A DNA stretch of 50,104 nt, from NCBI GenBank assembly GCA_022574255.1, contig JACZSK010000010.1, positions 1-50,104 on the forward strand, written 5' to 3'. The translations under genes were made by a program, and so were the position numbers. Within the stretch, counting starts at the first letter, position 1, and each line of letters starts with the position of its first letter. Positions 25,775 through 35,537 of this stretch are shown here, one piece after another. Origin of the DNA: Pseudomonadota bacterium. Its GTDB lineage: Bacteria > Pseudomonadota > Alphaproteobacteria > Sphingomonadales > SMXR01. Below the pieces are notes generated by a model. That model worked only from the letters and a program-made list of their open reading frames with translations, made no database searches and was not told where the DNA came from.

Positions 25775-28351
25775 TCAGGCCCGGCGCCTCTTGTCAAGCG
25801 AGACCACGCCCTGACCATGACTATTGCCATTGCCGCCGCTATCGTCATCATCGGGCGGTGTTGCCGGGCTGGTTTCCGTCACCGGTGTGCGCGGCAGCGT
25901 GATTGTTACCGTCGTTCCCTGGTCGGGCTCAGACTCGAGTTCGACAGAGCCGCCGTGGACCTCAATGAAACTTCTAACCAGCGCCAGGCCCAACCCGACG
26001 CCGTGCGGCGCCTGGTCGATGTTGCTGCCGCGCCGGAACTTGTCAAAAATACTGGTCTGCTCTGCGGGGTCAATGCCGATGCCGGTGTCTGTCACTTCCA
26101 GTACCACCCCCTGGCTGTCGCCGTCGGCGGAAATAGTGATGCTGCCGCCGGCATGGGTATAAGCGATGGCGTTCTGCATTATGTTATAGATCGCATGCTT
26201 GATCCGGCGCTTGTCGCCGGTGACCGAGCCCAGCCCCTTTTTCAGCCGCATGCGGATGTCGATATTTTTCCGGTGCGCCTGATCCTGGGCGATGGCAACG
26301 ACGGCGGTTATCGCCTCGGCCAGATCGAATTTGCTTATATCGAGTTCCACCTGGCCGGCCTCGACAACGGCCAGGTCGAGAATGTCGTCGATCAGGTCGC
26401 GCAGTTGGCGCGACGAAAGGATGATGCCACCCACATATTCCGCCTGCTGCTCGTTCAGCGGGCCGAAATACTGGTTCTCCAGAATTTCCGAGAATCCCAG
26501 GATCGAGTTCAGCGGCGTCCTCAATTCGTAAGACATGTTGGCGATGAATTCGGCCTTCAGCCGATCTGCGGCCTCCAGGGCCTCGTTCTTTTCGCGCAGC
26601 GCCAGTTCCACGCGGTGGGTGGCGGTGACGTCGCTCAGGGTGGTCAGCGAGGCGCCGTCGGGCAGGGGCACGGTGGCGAACTCGAGAATTTTTCCGTTGG
26701 TCAGTAACCAGCGGCCCGACGAGGTCTCGCGGCTTATGGAATGGCCGAGAATTTCCTTCTTCAGGGCCTCGCGGTCGTCGGCGTCTTCGGCCAGCAAATG
26801 CCCGCATCTGTCAATGACATCCCCGATATGCGGCTCGTTGGCCAGGTCGTCTTTTTCCAGACCCCAGATCGCCACATAACTCTGGTTATACAGCTTCACA
26901 CAGAGGTCGCTGCCGACCACCACCACCGCCTCGTGCAGGTTATCAATGGTCTCGCGCTGAACCGCGATCAGCGTGTTGTACGAACTCTCCAGCGCCAGCC
27001 GGTCGGTGACGTCCTCGAATATCACCAGCAATCCGCCCATGGGGTGGGGCTGTGTCACCACCCGCAACGTCTTGTCGTCGGGCAGGTGCCACATCTCCTC
27101 TATGGGCTCCAGAATTTCCGTATAATAGGCCAGGGTCTTGGCCTTCCAGGCGGGAAAGTCCGTCTGCTCGGGCAGGCTGCGGTTTTCGCGCAAGGTCTCC
27201 AGCAGCTCGCTGTGCCGGGGTTTTTCGTTCAGCCAGTCTTCGCTCAGCCGCCACAGTTTGGCGAAGGCGCTGTTGTAAAACTCCAGCCGTGTGTTGCTGG
27301 CGAAAATGGCCACCGGCGCGGACAGCTTGTTCAGCGTTTCGGCCTGCGATTCCTTGTGCAGGTTGAATTCGGACTTTGTGTGCTCGGCATCGGTCACATC
27401 AATGGCGAATCCCACAAGCCCGTCACCGCTGCCGCCCAGGGGTACGTCGATGACCTCCAGCGTCCGGCGTTTGCCACCGGTGACAACAGATTGCCGCTCG
27501 GACTTTGTTTGCAGGGCCTCGATGGCGCGCCCGGCGGATTCCTTGGAGGATCCGGCCACGGTGCTGGAGCACAGCTCAACCTGGTCTTTCAGAACCCGGG
27601 CCACGGATTCCCCCTCCACGGCCGCCACATATGCGGCGTTGACCCATTGCAGGCCCAGATTGCCGTCGCGAATCCACACCGGGAAAGGCGCCGCGTCGAG
27701 AATATCCGACAACTGCGCATGTTTCAGTTCCAGCGCACTCAGCTCCGAGCGCAGCCGCTCCGCGTCCTCGGCGTTCTCCGATACATCATTGAACCAGATC
27801 AGGTCCACCGGCCCGCCCGTTTCGGCCCGGTCAATGCGGTGTCCGGCGGCAATCATGGCGCGCTCGGTGCCTGCGGCGCGCACCCCCAACCGAAAGGGGC
27901 GACCGTTTGTCGCCAGTCGCCCGACCGCATCGGCCAACTGGTCGAACTCGCGTTTTGCCAGTCCGCCGCCTTCGCCCGCGGCCAACAGGTCGTCGAGGGT
28001 GTTGACGATATGGGACAGGCCGAGCCATTCGCGCAGCCGGTCAGAACAATAACAGGTGCCGTCGGCAAAGATGACCAGAAAGGCGCTGGGGCTCTGCTCC
28101 AGCAAGAGGGCATTGAAGTTGGAGGCGGCCTCTGCCTCACGTGCCCGGTCCAGGGCGCGCCCGCGGCCGATCAGAGCCCAGATGGTAAAAATCAGGAAGG
28201 ACGAGGTGAGCAGGAAGGCAATCACGAAGCTGAAGGTCAGCGACGATCCCGGCCTCCCTGTCGCGGCCAGCACAGGCGCGGCGGCAAGGGCCAGACAGCC
28301 TGCCAGACAGCCTGCCAGATAGCGGCTCGCGATGGTTGCCCGAAACTTCAC
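25775..28351 (-). CDS. divL: DivL-like PAS sensor pseudokinase (Tyr at the phospho-acceptor site)
   Basis: This 858-residue membrane protein has hydrophobic segments at about 11-30 and 38-62, a series of PAS-type domains (about 75-590), then HisKA and HATPase domains. The H-box reads FIANMSYELRTPLNSILGF: the histidine is Tyr608 (codon TAC, 26530-26528). This is the hallmark of Caulobacter DivL (Tyr550), which acts in the CckA-CtrA cell-cycle pathway as a DivK-binding platform. N, G1 and G2 boxes (NIMQNAIAYTHAG, VTDTGIGIDPAE, GVGLGLALVRSFIEVHGG) look intact. A position beside ahcY and tsaE fits DivL orthologs. Its C-terminus ends in an acidic/Gly tail. The start is at 28351; 87 bp separate it from ahcY. 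Confidence 0.85.
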   Translation of the reverse strand: MKFRATIASRYLAGCLAGCLALAAAPVLAATGRPGSSLTFSFVIAFLLTSSFLIFTIWALIGRGRALDRAREAEAASNFNALLLEQSPSAFLVIFADGTCYCSDRLREWLGLSHIVNTLDDLLAAGEGGGLAKREFDQLADAVGRLATNGRPFRLGVRAAGTERAMIAAGHRIDRAETGGPVDLIWFNDVSENAEDAERLRSELSALELKHAQLSDILDAAPFPVWIRDGNLGLQWVNAAYVAAVEGESVARVLKDQVELCSSTVAGSSKESAGRAIEALQTKSERQSVVTGGKRRTLEVIDVPLGGSGDGLVGFAIDVTDAEHTKSEFNLHKESQAETLNKLSAPVAIFASNTRLEFYNSAFAKLWRLSEDWLNEKPRHSELLETLRENRSLPEQTDFPAWKAKTLAYYTEILEPIEEMWHLPDDKTLRVVTQPHPMGGLLVIFEDVTDRLALESSYNTLIAVQRETIDNLHEAVVVVGSDLCVKLYNQSYVAIWGLEKDDLANEPHIGDVIDRCGHLLAEDADDREALKKEILGHSISRETSSGRWLLTNGKILEFATVPLPDGASLTTLSDVTATHRVELALREKNEALEAADRLKAEFIANMSYELRTPLNSILGFSEILENQYFGPLNEQQAEYVGGIILSSRQLRDLIDDILDLAVVEAGQVELDISKFDLAEAITAVVAIAQDQAHRKNIDIRMRLKKGLGSVTGDKRRIKHAIYNIMQNAIAYTHAGGSITISADGDSQGVVLEVTDTGIGIDPAEQTSIFDKFRRGSNIDQAPHGVGLGLALVRSFIEVHGGSVELESEPDQGTTVTITLPRTPVTETSPATPPDDDDSGGNGNSHGQGVVSLDKRRRA

Positions 28352-28438
28352 CCCTGGTTCCCCCGGTTCCCCTGATTGGGCGCCTATTTAACCAATGGTG
28401 CGCCTCAAAAACAAGGGTGCGGGTGCAAGCGCGGGGTT

Positions 28439-29734
<1,296 letters not shown>

Positions 29735-29843
29735 CACAATGTCCTTCCGCAAATATCCTGTTGATCGCCGGCCTGTTGGCGGCGGCAGCGTCTGCATATC
29801 CACTGTCCGCGGCGGCTTATATCAGGCTGCTGTTTGACAGACA

Positions 29844-29872
29844 AGTATAAAGATATCCTTATATATGGTCAG
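29844..29872 (-). promoter_or_regulatory. ahcY promoter with palindromic operator in the spacer
   Basis: On the minus strand CTGACC (29867-29872) and TATACT (29844-29849) are 17 bp apart, matching sigma-70 at 4 and 5 of 6 positions. The spacer and -10 are occupied by an 18-bp near-perfect palindrome at 29846-29863 (TATAAGGAT/ATCTTTATA, one mismatched pair). This is an ideal repressor position. ArsR-type SAH-responsive regulators (SahR) control ahcY in several proteobacteria; assignment to such a protein is inference. Confidence 0.6.
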
Positions 29873-29910
29873 GATATTCATATAGGCCGATTCTCGCTGT
29901 TGGCTAGGGA

Positions 29911-30282
29911 TCAGCCGCCTTCGTCGAAGCCATCTTGAACCAGCCGTACCAGCGCCTGAACGGCTTGCTGCGCTTTGGCGCCGCTGGCGGTCAGGCGAAT
30001 GGTATCGCCCGGCGCGGCGCCCAGCAGCAACAGACCCATGATGGAAGTTCCGCAAACCTCCATGCCGTCCTTGAAGACCTTTATCTCGGCATCAAAAGTT
30101 TGCGCAAGTTTGACAAATTTCGCCGCGGCGCGGGCGTGCAGGCCTCGCCGATTGCAGATTGTGACTTCGGTGCTGACGGGGTTGGCGGCTTTTGTGGCGC
30201 GGGACTCATCGCCCGCATCGTCGGGGCCTGCATCGTCGGGGCCTGCATCGTCGGGGCCGCCGGCGTCGGGGCCGCCGCTCAT
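29911..30282 (-). CDS. ptsH: HPr-family phosphocarrier with N-terminal repeat extension
   Basis: The C-terminal 85 or so residues are an HPr domain: VTICNRRGLHARAAAKFVKLA with the phosphorylatable histidine (H15 equivalent), and GTSIMGLLLLGAAPGD covering the regulatory Ser46 region recognised by HprK. Ahead of it lie about 35 extra residues with three PDDAG repeats encoded by 15-bp tandem DNA repeats. The start is either ATG at 30282 (123 residues) or GTG at 30294. It follows EIIA by about 30-40 bp. Alphaproteobacterial HPr of this type serves regulation rather than sugar uptake; no PTS permease or enzyme I is in the window. Confidence 0.9.
   Translation of the reverse strand: MSGGPDAGGPDDAGPDDAGPDDAGDESRATKAANPVSTEVTICNRRGLHARAAAKFVKLAQTFDAEIKVFKDGMEVCGTSIMGLLLLGAAPGDTIRLTASGAKAQQAVQALVRLVQDGFDEGG
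30215..30258 (-). repeat. Three tandem 15-bp repeats inside ptsH
   Basis: The unit GCATCGTCGGGGCCT occurs at 30215-30229 and 30230-30244, and as 14 of 15 bases at 30245-30258. It encodes the three PDDAG units of the N-terminal extension. A related, degenerate copy follows at about 30259-30273. Confidence 0.9.
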
Positions 30283-30322
30283 GGTTGCCGCCACAGGGAT
30301 TGCATCATTCTCTGGTCAGCCC

Positions 30323-30739
30323 CTAATTGCCGTCTTTGTCTGCGCCGGTCAGCAGATTTGAAGCGACATTGATATATTTACGTCCCGATTCCTGCGCCGC
30401 CGCCACGGTCTCGGCCAGTGGCCCGGTGTCGCGCATGCTGGCCAGCTTGATCAGCATGGGCAGGTTAATGCCGGCGATCACCTCAACGTGGCATTGTTCC
30501 ATCACCGATATGGCAAGATTCGAGGGTGTGCCACCGAACATATCGGTAAGCAAAATCACGCCGGCGCCGCTATCCACATCGCGCACCGCCTCGAGAATTT
30601 CGGTGCGGCGCAACTCCATGTCGTCGTCGGCGCCAATGCAGATGGCGCGCACATCTTCCTGCGGGCCCACCACATGCTCCGTGGCGGCGATAAATTCTTC
30701 CGCCAGGCGTCCGTGGGTTACAAGTACCAGTCCGATCAT
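30323..30739 (-). CDS. PTS mannose-type EIIA protein
   Basis: This 138-residue single-domain EIIA of the mannose family has the phosphorylatable His9 in MIGLVLVTHGRLAEEF, the segment VILLTDMFGGTPSNLAIS, and the INLPMLIKLASMR region. It takes phosphate from HPr. No EIIB/C/D is present, so in this context it is a regulatory acceptor, as in other alphaproteobacterial rapZ-EIIA-HPr clusters. The start at MIGLV (30739) was chosen because the fold begins there; upstream codons give an arginine-rich stretch. Confidence 0.93.
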   Translation of the reverse strand: MIGLVLVTHGRLAEEFIAATEHVVGPQEDVRAICIGADDDMELRRTEILEAVRDVDSGAGVILLTDMFGGTPSNLAISVMEQCHVEVIAGINLPMLIKLASMRDTGPLAETVAAAQESGRKYINVASNLLTGADKDGN

Positions 30740-30791
30740 CGCGTTATCCGTTTTTGAACAACAACCGCAGCGCCGTCTCCGGGCGCGGCTC

Positions 30792-31697
30792 TCAGTTCCT
30801 CTCCGCGTCCCTGTGCACAATATTTACCCTGTAGCCCTTCTTTTCCAAGAGCTTTCCGGTCTCTTCAGCAAGATAGACCGAGCGGTGGCGGCCGCCCGTG
30901 CAGCCAAAGGCAATGGTCAGATAGGATTTGCCTTCGCGCAAATACAAGGGCAGCAGCGAAAGCAGCATGGCGTTCAGTTTTTTGACGAAAGGCGCGTAAT
31001 TGGGATCGTCCCGCACAAATTTGCCCACCGCTTTGTCACGACCGGTCAGGGGGCGCAGTTTTTCCTCGTAATGGGGATTGCCGAGGAAACGCACATCGAA
31101 CACCAGGTCAGCGTCGCGCGGCACACCCCGGCCATAGCCGAATGACTTGACCACCGTGGTAATGGCCATGGCCTCGTGCGGCGCATAAATTTCGGTCAGG
31201 CGGCGGCGGGTGTCGTGAATATTGTTGCCGGTGGTGTCCAGCACCATATCCGCGGCTTCCATCATTTCGCCGAGAAACTGGCGTTCCGCTATAATGCCGT
31301 CGCTGACCGGGCGGTCCTGGGCCAGCGGATGGCGACGCCGGGTTTCCGAAAAGCGTTTGGCCAGGGTCTCGTCATCGCAATCCATGAACAGCAGGCTGAT
31401 TTCCACATCATCCGTACGGCGCAGTCTGCGTATCATCTGCACGACTTTGGCCGGTTGAAAGGCGCGGGTTCTGGAATCGATGCCGATGGCCAGCGGACCC
31501 CGGTTGCCTTCCCCGTCGCCGTTATCCCCTCCGTCCAATCGCATAAGTTCGGGCAACAGCGAAATGGGCAAATTGTCCACCGCCTCGAAGCCCATGTCCT
31601 CGAAAGCATTCAGCGCTGTCGATTTCCCCGCGCCCGACAGGCCCGAGACAATAATAATCCGGGTTCCGGTCTTCGCGGCTGCCTTCTTCCTGGTCAC
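30792..31697 (-). CDS. rapZ: RapZ-family RNase adapter / nucleotide-binding protein
   Basis: This 301-residue protein has a P-loop at the N-terminus (IIIVSGLSGAGKSTALNAFEDMGFEAVDNLP, residues 14-44) and the conserved C-terminal domain VKSFGYGRGVPRDADLVFDVRFLGNPHYEEKLRPLTGRD...TIAFGCTGGRHRSVYLAEE. In E. coli RapZ senses glucosamine-6-phosphate and controls glmS through small RNAs; the alphaproteobacterial role is less clear. Its ATG overlaps the hprK stop by 4 bp. An insertion rich in Asp/Gly (LDGGDNGDGEGNRG) occurs after residue 54. Confidence 0.95.
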   Translation of the reverse strand: MTRKKAAAKTGTRIIIVSGLSGAGKSTALNAFEDMGFEAVDNLPISLLPELMRLDGGDNGDGEGNRGPLAIGIDSRTRAFQPAKVVQMIRRLRRTDDVEISLLFMDCDDETLAKRFSETRRRHPLAQDRPVSDGIIAERQFLGEMMEAADMVLDTTGNNIHDTRRRLTEIYAPHEAMAITTVVKSFGYGRGVPRDADLVFDVRFLGNPHYEEKLRPLTGRDKAVGKFVRDDPNYAPFVKKLNAMLLSLLPLYLREGKSYLTIAFGCTGGRHRSVYLAEETGKLLEKKGYRVNIVHRDAERN

Positions 31698-32128
31698 TGG
31701 TTTTGCTCCAGATTTTCAACCGGATGCTCCAGCACCAGTCTTACTTTTGCCGCGGCTGAAGCGGCGAAGGGCCATAATTCCAACAGCGGAATCCTGACCC
31801 CTTCAATCTCGGTATCGCGGGGCGCGGGCAGCCGTTCCACATCATCCCTTCCGACCAGATCGATAACCAGCGCCACCGGCAGGTCGCTGGCCGAAGGCAT
31901 GCACACCAGGCCCACACCCCGCACCTCTATTCTGCCGGCAATCTTGTCGGGCGGCGCGGCAATGAGCTGCTCGCCATCCCGGGTGAGCAGCGTATAGTCG
32001 TCGGCCAGCAGCTCCGCGCCGCCATCGATCAGCCGCAGCGCCAGGTCAGACTTGCCGCTGCCCGAAGGGCCGCGTATCAAAACCGCCTTGCCCCCCAGGG
32101 CAATACAGCTTGCATGCTCCAGCGCCAT
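31694..32128 (-). CDS. hprK: Short alphaproteobacterial HPr kinase/phosphorylase
   Basis: This 144-residue protein corresponds to the C-terminal catalytic domain of HprK only, as is normal for alphaproteobacteria (Gram-positive HprK is about 310 residues). Walker A is GPSGSGKSDLALRL (20-33), followed by LLADDYTLLTRDG and GRIEVRGVGLV. It phosphorylates HPr on the serine. It sits between ChvG and RapZ with a 4-bp overlap to the latter, in the same unit as its substrate HPr. Confidence 0.94.
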   Translation of the reverse strand: MALEHASCIALGGKAVLIRGPSGSGKSDLALRLIDGGAELLADDYTLLTRDGEQLIAAPPDKIAGRIEVRGVGLVCMPSASDLPVALVIDLVGRDDVERLPAPRDTEIEGVRIPLLELWPFAASAAAKVRLVLEHPVENLEQNQ

Positions 32129-32221
32129 AGCTCCTCACCGTTGCTTTCCGGCAGCGCGCGGGCGACGTACCGGGCATTGCCAGCCATCATTGTGAAGCAG
32201 TTTACCCGGTCGCTGCAAGTC

Positions 32222-33913
32222 CTAGCAGGGCAGGCAGACCACAAAACGGGCACCGCCGCTCTCGCGTTCCCGGCCGGGCTCGGCGTCCGGCTTTGTTTCC
32301 CCGTCATCTTCCCCGTCATTGCTGCGCCGCGCGCCCGCATCGACGGGTTTGTTCGTGGCAACAATGGTGCCACCGTGCGCCTCGACAATCTGCTTGGAGA
32401 TGCTCAGGCCGAGCCCCGAGTGGCGGCCAAAAGCCTCACCGGCCGGGCGCTCGGTATAGAAACGCTCGAATATCTTCTCCGTGGCTTCGTCGGGCAGGCC
32501 CGGCCCTTCATCTTCAATGGCAAAGTCGATGCTCTTGGATTTCTTTACCAGGCTGATGCTGACCGTGCCGCCGGCGGGCGAAAAGGAAATAGCATTGTCC
32601 AGAAGGTTGCGCATCACCTGGCCAAGCCGCTCCTCGATGCCCTGGACGACAAAGCTGCCGCTCTCCGGCGGGTCAAAGGCTATTCGTGTGCCGCCGGTGC
32701 GGGCAGTGGTGCGGTAAGCTTCCACCAGGGTCGCGACCATGGCGCCAAGATCAACCTCCGCCATATTGCCCCGCGATAATTCGGCGTCCAGGCGCGAGGC
32801 GTCGGAAATGTCGCTGATCAGCCGGTCGAGGCGCGAGACGTCATCTTCAATAATGGCCAGCAGCTTGGTCTTTATGGCTTCATCGCCGGTGCGCTGTATG
32901 GTTTCCACGGCGCTGCGCATTGAGCTCAGCGGGTTTTTCAGCTCATGGGCGACATCGGCGGCAAAGCTCTCGACCGCGTCGAGCTGCTTGTAAAGCGCCC
33001 GCGTCATGGCGGTCAGCGAGCGCGAAAGGGTGCCCACTTCATCACGGCGGTGCGAATATTCATGCAGCGCCTTGGGCCGGCCAATGCCGTGCCGCACCTC
33101 GTCGGCGGCGCGCGCCAGGCGGCGGATCGGCCGCGCGATGGTGCCGGCCAGGAAAACCGACAGCAACAATGTCACCACCACCGAGGCGGCAAAAACCTTA
33201 AGGATGGTCAGCCGCTCTTCACGGATGATCTGCTGTATGTCGGCGGTATCCCGGGTCATCAGCAGCACCCCCAGAACGCGGCGGAAGCGCTGCACCGGAA
33301 CCGCCACGGAGACCACCCGCGTGCCGTCCCCGGCAGACCGTATGACGGTCAGTTTCTCGCCCGCCAGCGCCGCCAGCGCCTCCTCGTAATCGAAAGCGGT
33401 TTGCCCGATATGCTCCTCATAGCGGGGTATCTCGGGGTCCGAGGTGAGCGCGTCGAGCGTCGTATCGAACCAGTCCGCCAACCGTTTTCGCCAATCCGGT
33501 TTTGTGCCCGGCGGCGGCAGCGGGATCACATAGACCGTGCGGCCAAGCCCGAGAAAGCGGCTGTCGGCCAGCAGTTGCCCATCGATTGAAAAGAGCCGGG
33601 CGCGGCTGTTGGTGGGCCCCAGAAGCCGGGCGATGATCTGGCGCGCCGGCTCGATCTCAATTGAGCGGGTGTCGGGGCCGCCTGAAGCGGACTCGCCAAT
33701 CGCCCCGCCGATGATTTCCGCCTGCGCCTCAAGATCGCTGACATGGCGTTGCAGCAGATTGTCGCGGAACTGGTCGAGATAGAGAATGCCACCGCCGAGA
33801 ATGCCCAGCGCTATGACATTGACCGCCAGGATGCGCCGCGTCAGGGGCGAGAACGGCCCCCAGCGCGTTTCCCTCACCAGGGCGTTACTTGTGTCGGCGT
33901 CATTTTTCGCCAT
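32222..33913 (-). CDS. chvG: ChvG/ExoS-type stimulus-sensing histidine kinase
   Basis: This 563-residue inner-membrane kinase has helices at about 28-46 and 239-262 flanking a periplasmic sensor domain. A HAMP domain (TIARPIRRLARAADEVRHG) follows, then HisKA with the phospho-acceptor in ADVAHELKNPLSSMRSAVE and HATPase boxes NLLDNAISFSPAGG, IEDEGPGLPDE and GRHSGLGLSISKQIVEAHGG. An acidic linker interrupts the last part of the kinase domain. Its ATG at 33913 overlaps the chvI stop (TGATG). ChvG-ChvI respond to acid and envelope stress in rhizobia. The order chvI-chvG-hprK-rapZ is the classic alphaproteobacterial one. Confidence 0.93.
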   Translation of the reverse strand: MAKNDADTSNALVRETRWGPFSPLTRRILAVNVIALGILGGGILYLDQFRDNLLQRHVSDLEAQAEIIGGAIGESASGGPDTRSIEIEPARQIIARLLGPTNSRARLFSIDGQLLADSRFLGLGRTVYVIPLPPPGTKPDWRKRLADWFDTTLDALTSDPEIPRYEEHIGQTAFDYEEALAALAGEKLTVIRSAGDGTRVVSVAVPVQRFRRVLGVLLMTRDTADIQQIIREERLTILKVFAASVVVTLLLSVFLAGTIARPIRRLARAADEVRHGIGRPKALHEYSHRRDEVGTLSRSLTAMTRALYKQLDAVESFAADVAHELKNPLSSMRSAVETIQRTGDEAIKTKLLAIIEDDVSRLDRLISDISDASRLDAELSRGNMAEVDLGAMVATLVEAYRTTARTGGTRIAFDPPESGSFVVQGIEERLGQVMRNLLDNAISFSPAGGTVSISLVKKSKSIDFAIEDEGPGLPDEATEKIFERFYTERPAGEAFGRHSGLGLSISKQIVEAHGGTIVATNKPVDAGARRSNDGEDDGETKPDAEPGRERESGGARFVVCLPC

Positions 33914-34617
33914 CACGCCTCGCTATAGCGATATCCGACGCCATAGAGCGTTTCGATGCTGGTAAACTCGCTATCCACGGCACGGAATTTTTTCCTCAGC
34001 CGCTTAATGTGGCTGTCGATGGTGCGGTCGTCCACATATATGTCGTCGGAATAGGCTGCATCCATCAATTGGTCGCGGCTTTTCACATGGCCCGGGCGCT
34101 GGGCCAGCGCCTGCAGAATAAGAAACTCGGTGACCGTAAGGTTGATCGCGGCCTCGCCCCATTTCACCATATGCCGGGCCGGGTCCAGGGTCAGTTGACC
34201 GCGCCGGATGGCCTGCGATTCTTCATCATCGCCGTCGCCGGCCTTCGCCACGGCTGTATAACGCCTTATCACCGCGCGGATGCGTTCAATCAGCAGGCGC
34301 TGCGAAAAGGGCTTGGCGATAAAATCGTCGGCGCCCATTTTCAGTCCCAGCACCTGGTCGATCTCCTCGTCTTTCGAAGTCAGGAATATCACCGGCATAT
34401 CGGTTGTCTGGCGCAGGCGCCGGAGCAATTCCATGCCGTCCATGCGCGGCATCTTGATATCCAGCACCGCCAGGTCGGCGGGATTATTCTTCAGAGCCTC
34501 CAGCGCGCTGGCGCCATCGGGATAGGTGCGCACACGAAAGCCCTCGGCTTCCAGCGCTATGGTCACCGATGTGAGAATATTCTTGTCGTCGTCAACCAGT
34601 GCAATCGTCGGACCCAT
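33913..34617 (-). CDS. chvI: ChvI-type OmpR-family response regulator
   Basis: This 234-residue regulator has a receiver with DDD (9-11) and phospho-acceptor Asp53 ([10 protein letters not shown]), conserved Lys in FIAKPF, and an OmpR-type winged helix ([29 protein letters not shown]...[16 protein letters not shown]...[10 protein letters not shown]). It heads the long minus-strand run. In rhizobia pckA usually diverges from chvI; here a J-domain gene does instead. Target genes are not identifiable from the window. Confidence 0.94.
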   Translation of the reverse strand: MGPTIALVDDDKNILTSVTIALEAEGFRVRTYPDGASALEALKNNPADLAVLDIKMPRMDGMELLRRLRQTTDMPVIFLTSKDEEIDQVLGLKMGADDFIAKPFSQRLLIERIRAVIRRYTAVAKAGDGDDEESQAIRRGQLTLDPARHMVKWGEAAINLTVTEFLILQALAQRPGHVKSRDQLMDAAYSDDIYVDDRTIDSHIKRLRKKFRAVDSEFTSIETLYGVGYRYSEA

Positions 34618-34673
34618 AACAAATCTTCTCCTGTGCCACCTGTCTGCAGCCCCGCCATGATCGGCGCATCTTT

Positions 34674-34727
34674 AATATGCGCGGGTTGGCTGGGGTTTTC
34701 AATACGCGTGGGTTAGCAGGGGTTTTC
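34674..34727 (+). repeat. Tandem duplicated 27-bp repeat
   Basis: Copies at 34674-34700 and 34701-34727 agree at 23 of 27 positions. Both start AATA, contain CGGGTT or TGGGTT, and end GGGGTTTTC. The repeat lies in the 212-bp divergent intergenic region between chvI and the J-domain gene, whose start is about 100 bp further on. No other clear feature was seen in that region. Confidence 0.8.
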
Positions 34728-34829
34728 GACCAAAAAAAGGCTTGCTGTCCTTTCCGCGGCAATGCTGCTCGCCGCGCCATTGCCCCTATGCTAATCTCTT
34801 CCGTTGAGCGTTCAAAGGCAGGGCCGGGT

Positions 34830-35357
34830 ATGTCGCGTGCAAAAAAGAGCTGGGGTTTCCCGCGCTGGGGCGAATATGGCGTCAACAGTGACCCGGTGGG
34901 CGTGCGTGAGTGCGATTTCGAGGGCTGCCCGGAAAAAGCCGACCATCCGGCGCCCAAGTCGACGCTGTCAGACGAGCGCTGGTGGTTCTGTGTGAACCAC
35001 GCCGCCGAATATAACAGGAACTGGAATTTTTTTGAGGGCCTGAGCAACGACCAGGCCCGTGAATTTGCCGAACGTGAGGCCAACACCAACGCCGGCTATT
35101 CCAGCGCCGACCCCTATTCCTGGGGTGGGGGTGCGGATAAAGACGGTGTCAGCCGTGTTGAGCGCGAGGCTCTGGATGTTCTGGAACTGGAGGCATCGCC
35201 CAGTCCGGCGGAGGTGAAAGCGCGCTTCCGCAAAATGGCCAAGGCCCTGCACCCCGACCGCAATCCGGGCGACAAGGAAGCCGAGAAAGCCTTTCACCGT
35301 GTGCGCGCGGCCTATGACCTGTTGTCCGGGCGCAGCAAAATCTACAAGGGATCTTGA
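34830..35357 (+). CDS. J-domain (DnaJ-like) co-chaperone
   Basis: In this 175-residue protein the J domain is C-terminal (about 112-168: ALDVLELEASPSPAEVKARFRKMAKALHPDRNPGDKEAEKAFHRVRAAYDLL) with the essential HPD motif, so it can stimulate an Hsp70 ATPase. The N-terminal half contains CDFEGC and FCVNHAAEYN, a possible metal-binding site, and is typical of a conserved alphaproteobacterial J-protein family. The start is ATG 34830; the frame stays open upstream through the 27-bp repeats, but no ribosome site supports an earlier start. Confidence 0.88.
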   Translation: MSRAKKSWGFPRWGEYGVNSDPVGVRECDFEGCPEKADHPAPKSTLSDERWWFCVNHAAEYNRNWNFFEGLSNDQAREFAEREANTNAGYSSADPYSWGGGADKDGVSRVEREALDVLELEASPSPAEVKARFRKMAKALHPDRNPGDKEAEKAFHRVRAAYDLLSGRSKIYKGS

Positions 35358-35428
35358 ACGGTCATGGGGCCCGGGGTGGCTGAGCGCCCCGCTTGCGGTG
35401 TTGCTTTCCAGTTTGCGCATCTTGGCAA

Positions 35429-35456
35429 TTGACCTCGCCCGCCTGATCGCTAGAAT
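35429..35456 (+). promoter_or_regulatory. Candidate sigma-70 promoter of the symporter gene
   Basis: TTGACC (35429-35434) and TAGAAT (35451-35456) are 16 bp apart, each 5 of 6 to consensus. The predicted start near 35463 leaves a leader of about 75 nt before the symporter ATG. Confidence 0.55.
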
Positions 35457-35537
35457 TCCCCCAACTTTGCGCCCGTATTGAACCTGTGCGGATAAACGGC
35501 GGTTCTTGCGGGCGTGTGATCATGATAGGGGATCCAG

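Noticed and set aside
26741-28375. 544-codon plus-strand frame across divL
   Set aside because: Antisense shadow of the PAS/kinase gene, without a start signal or domain.
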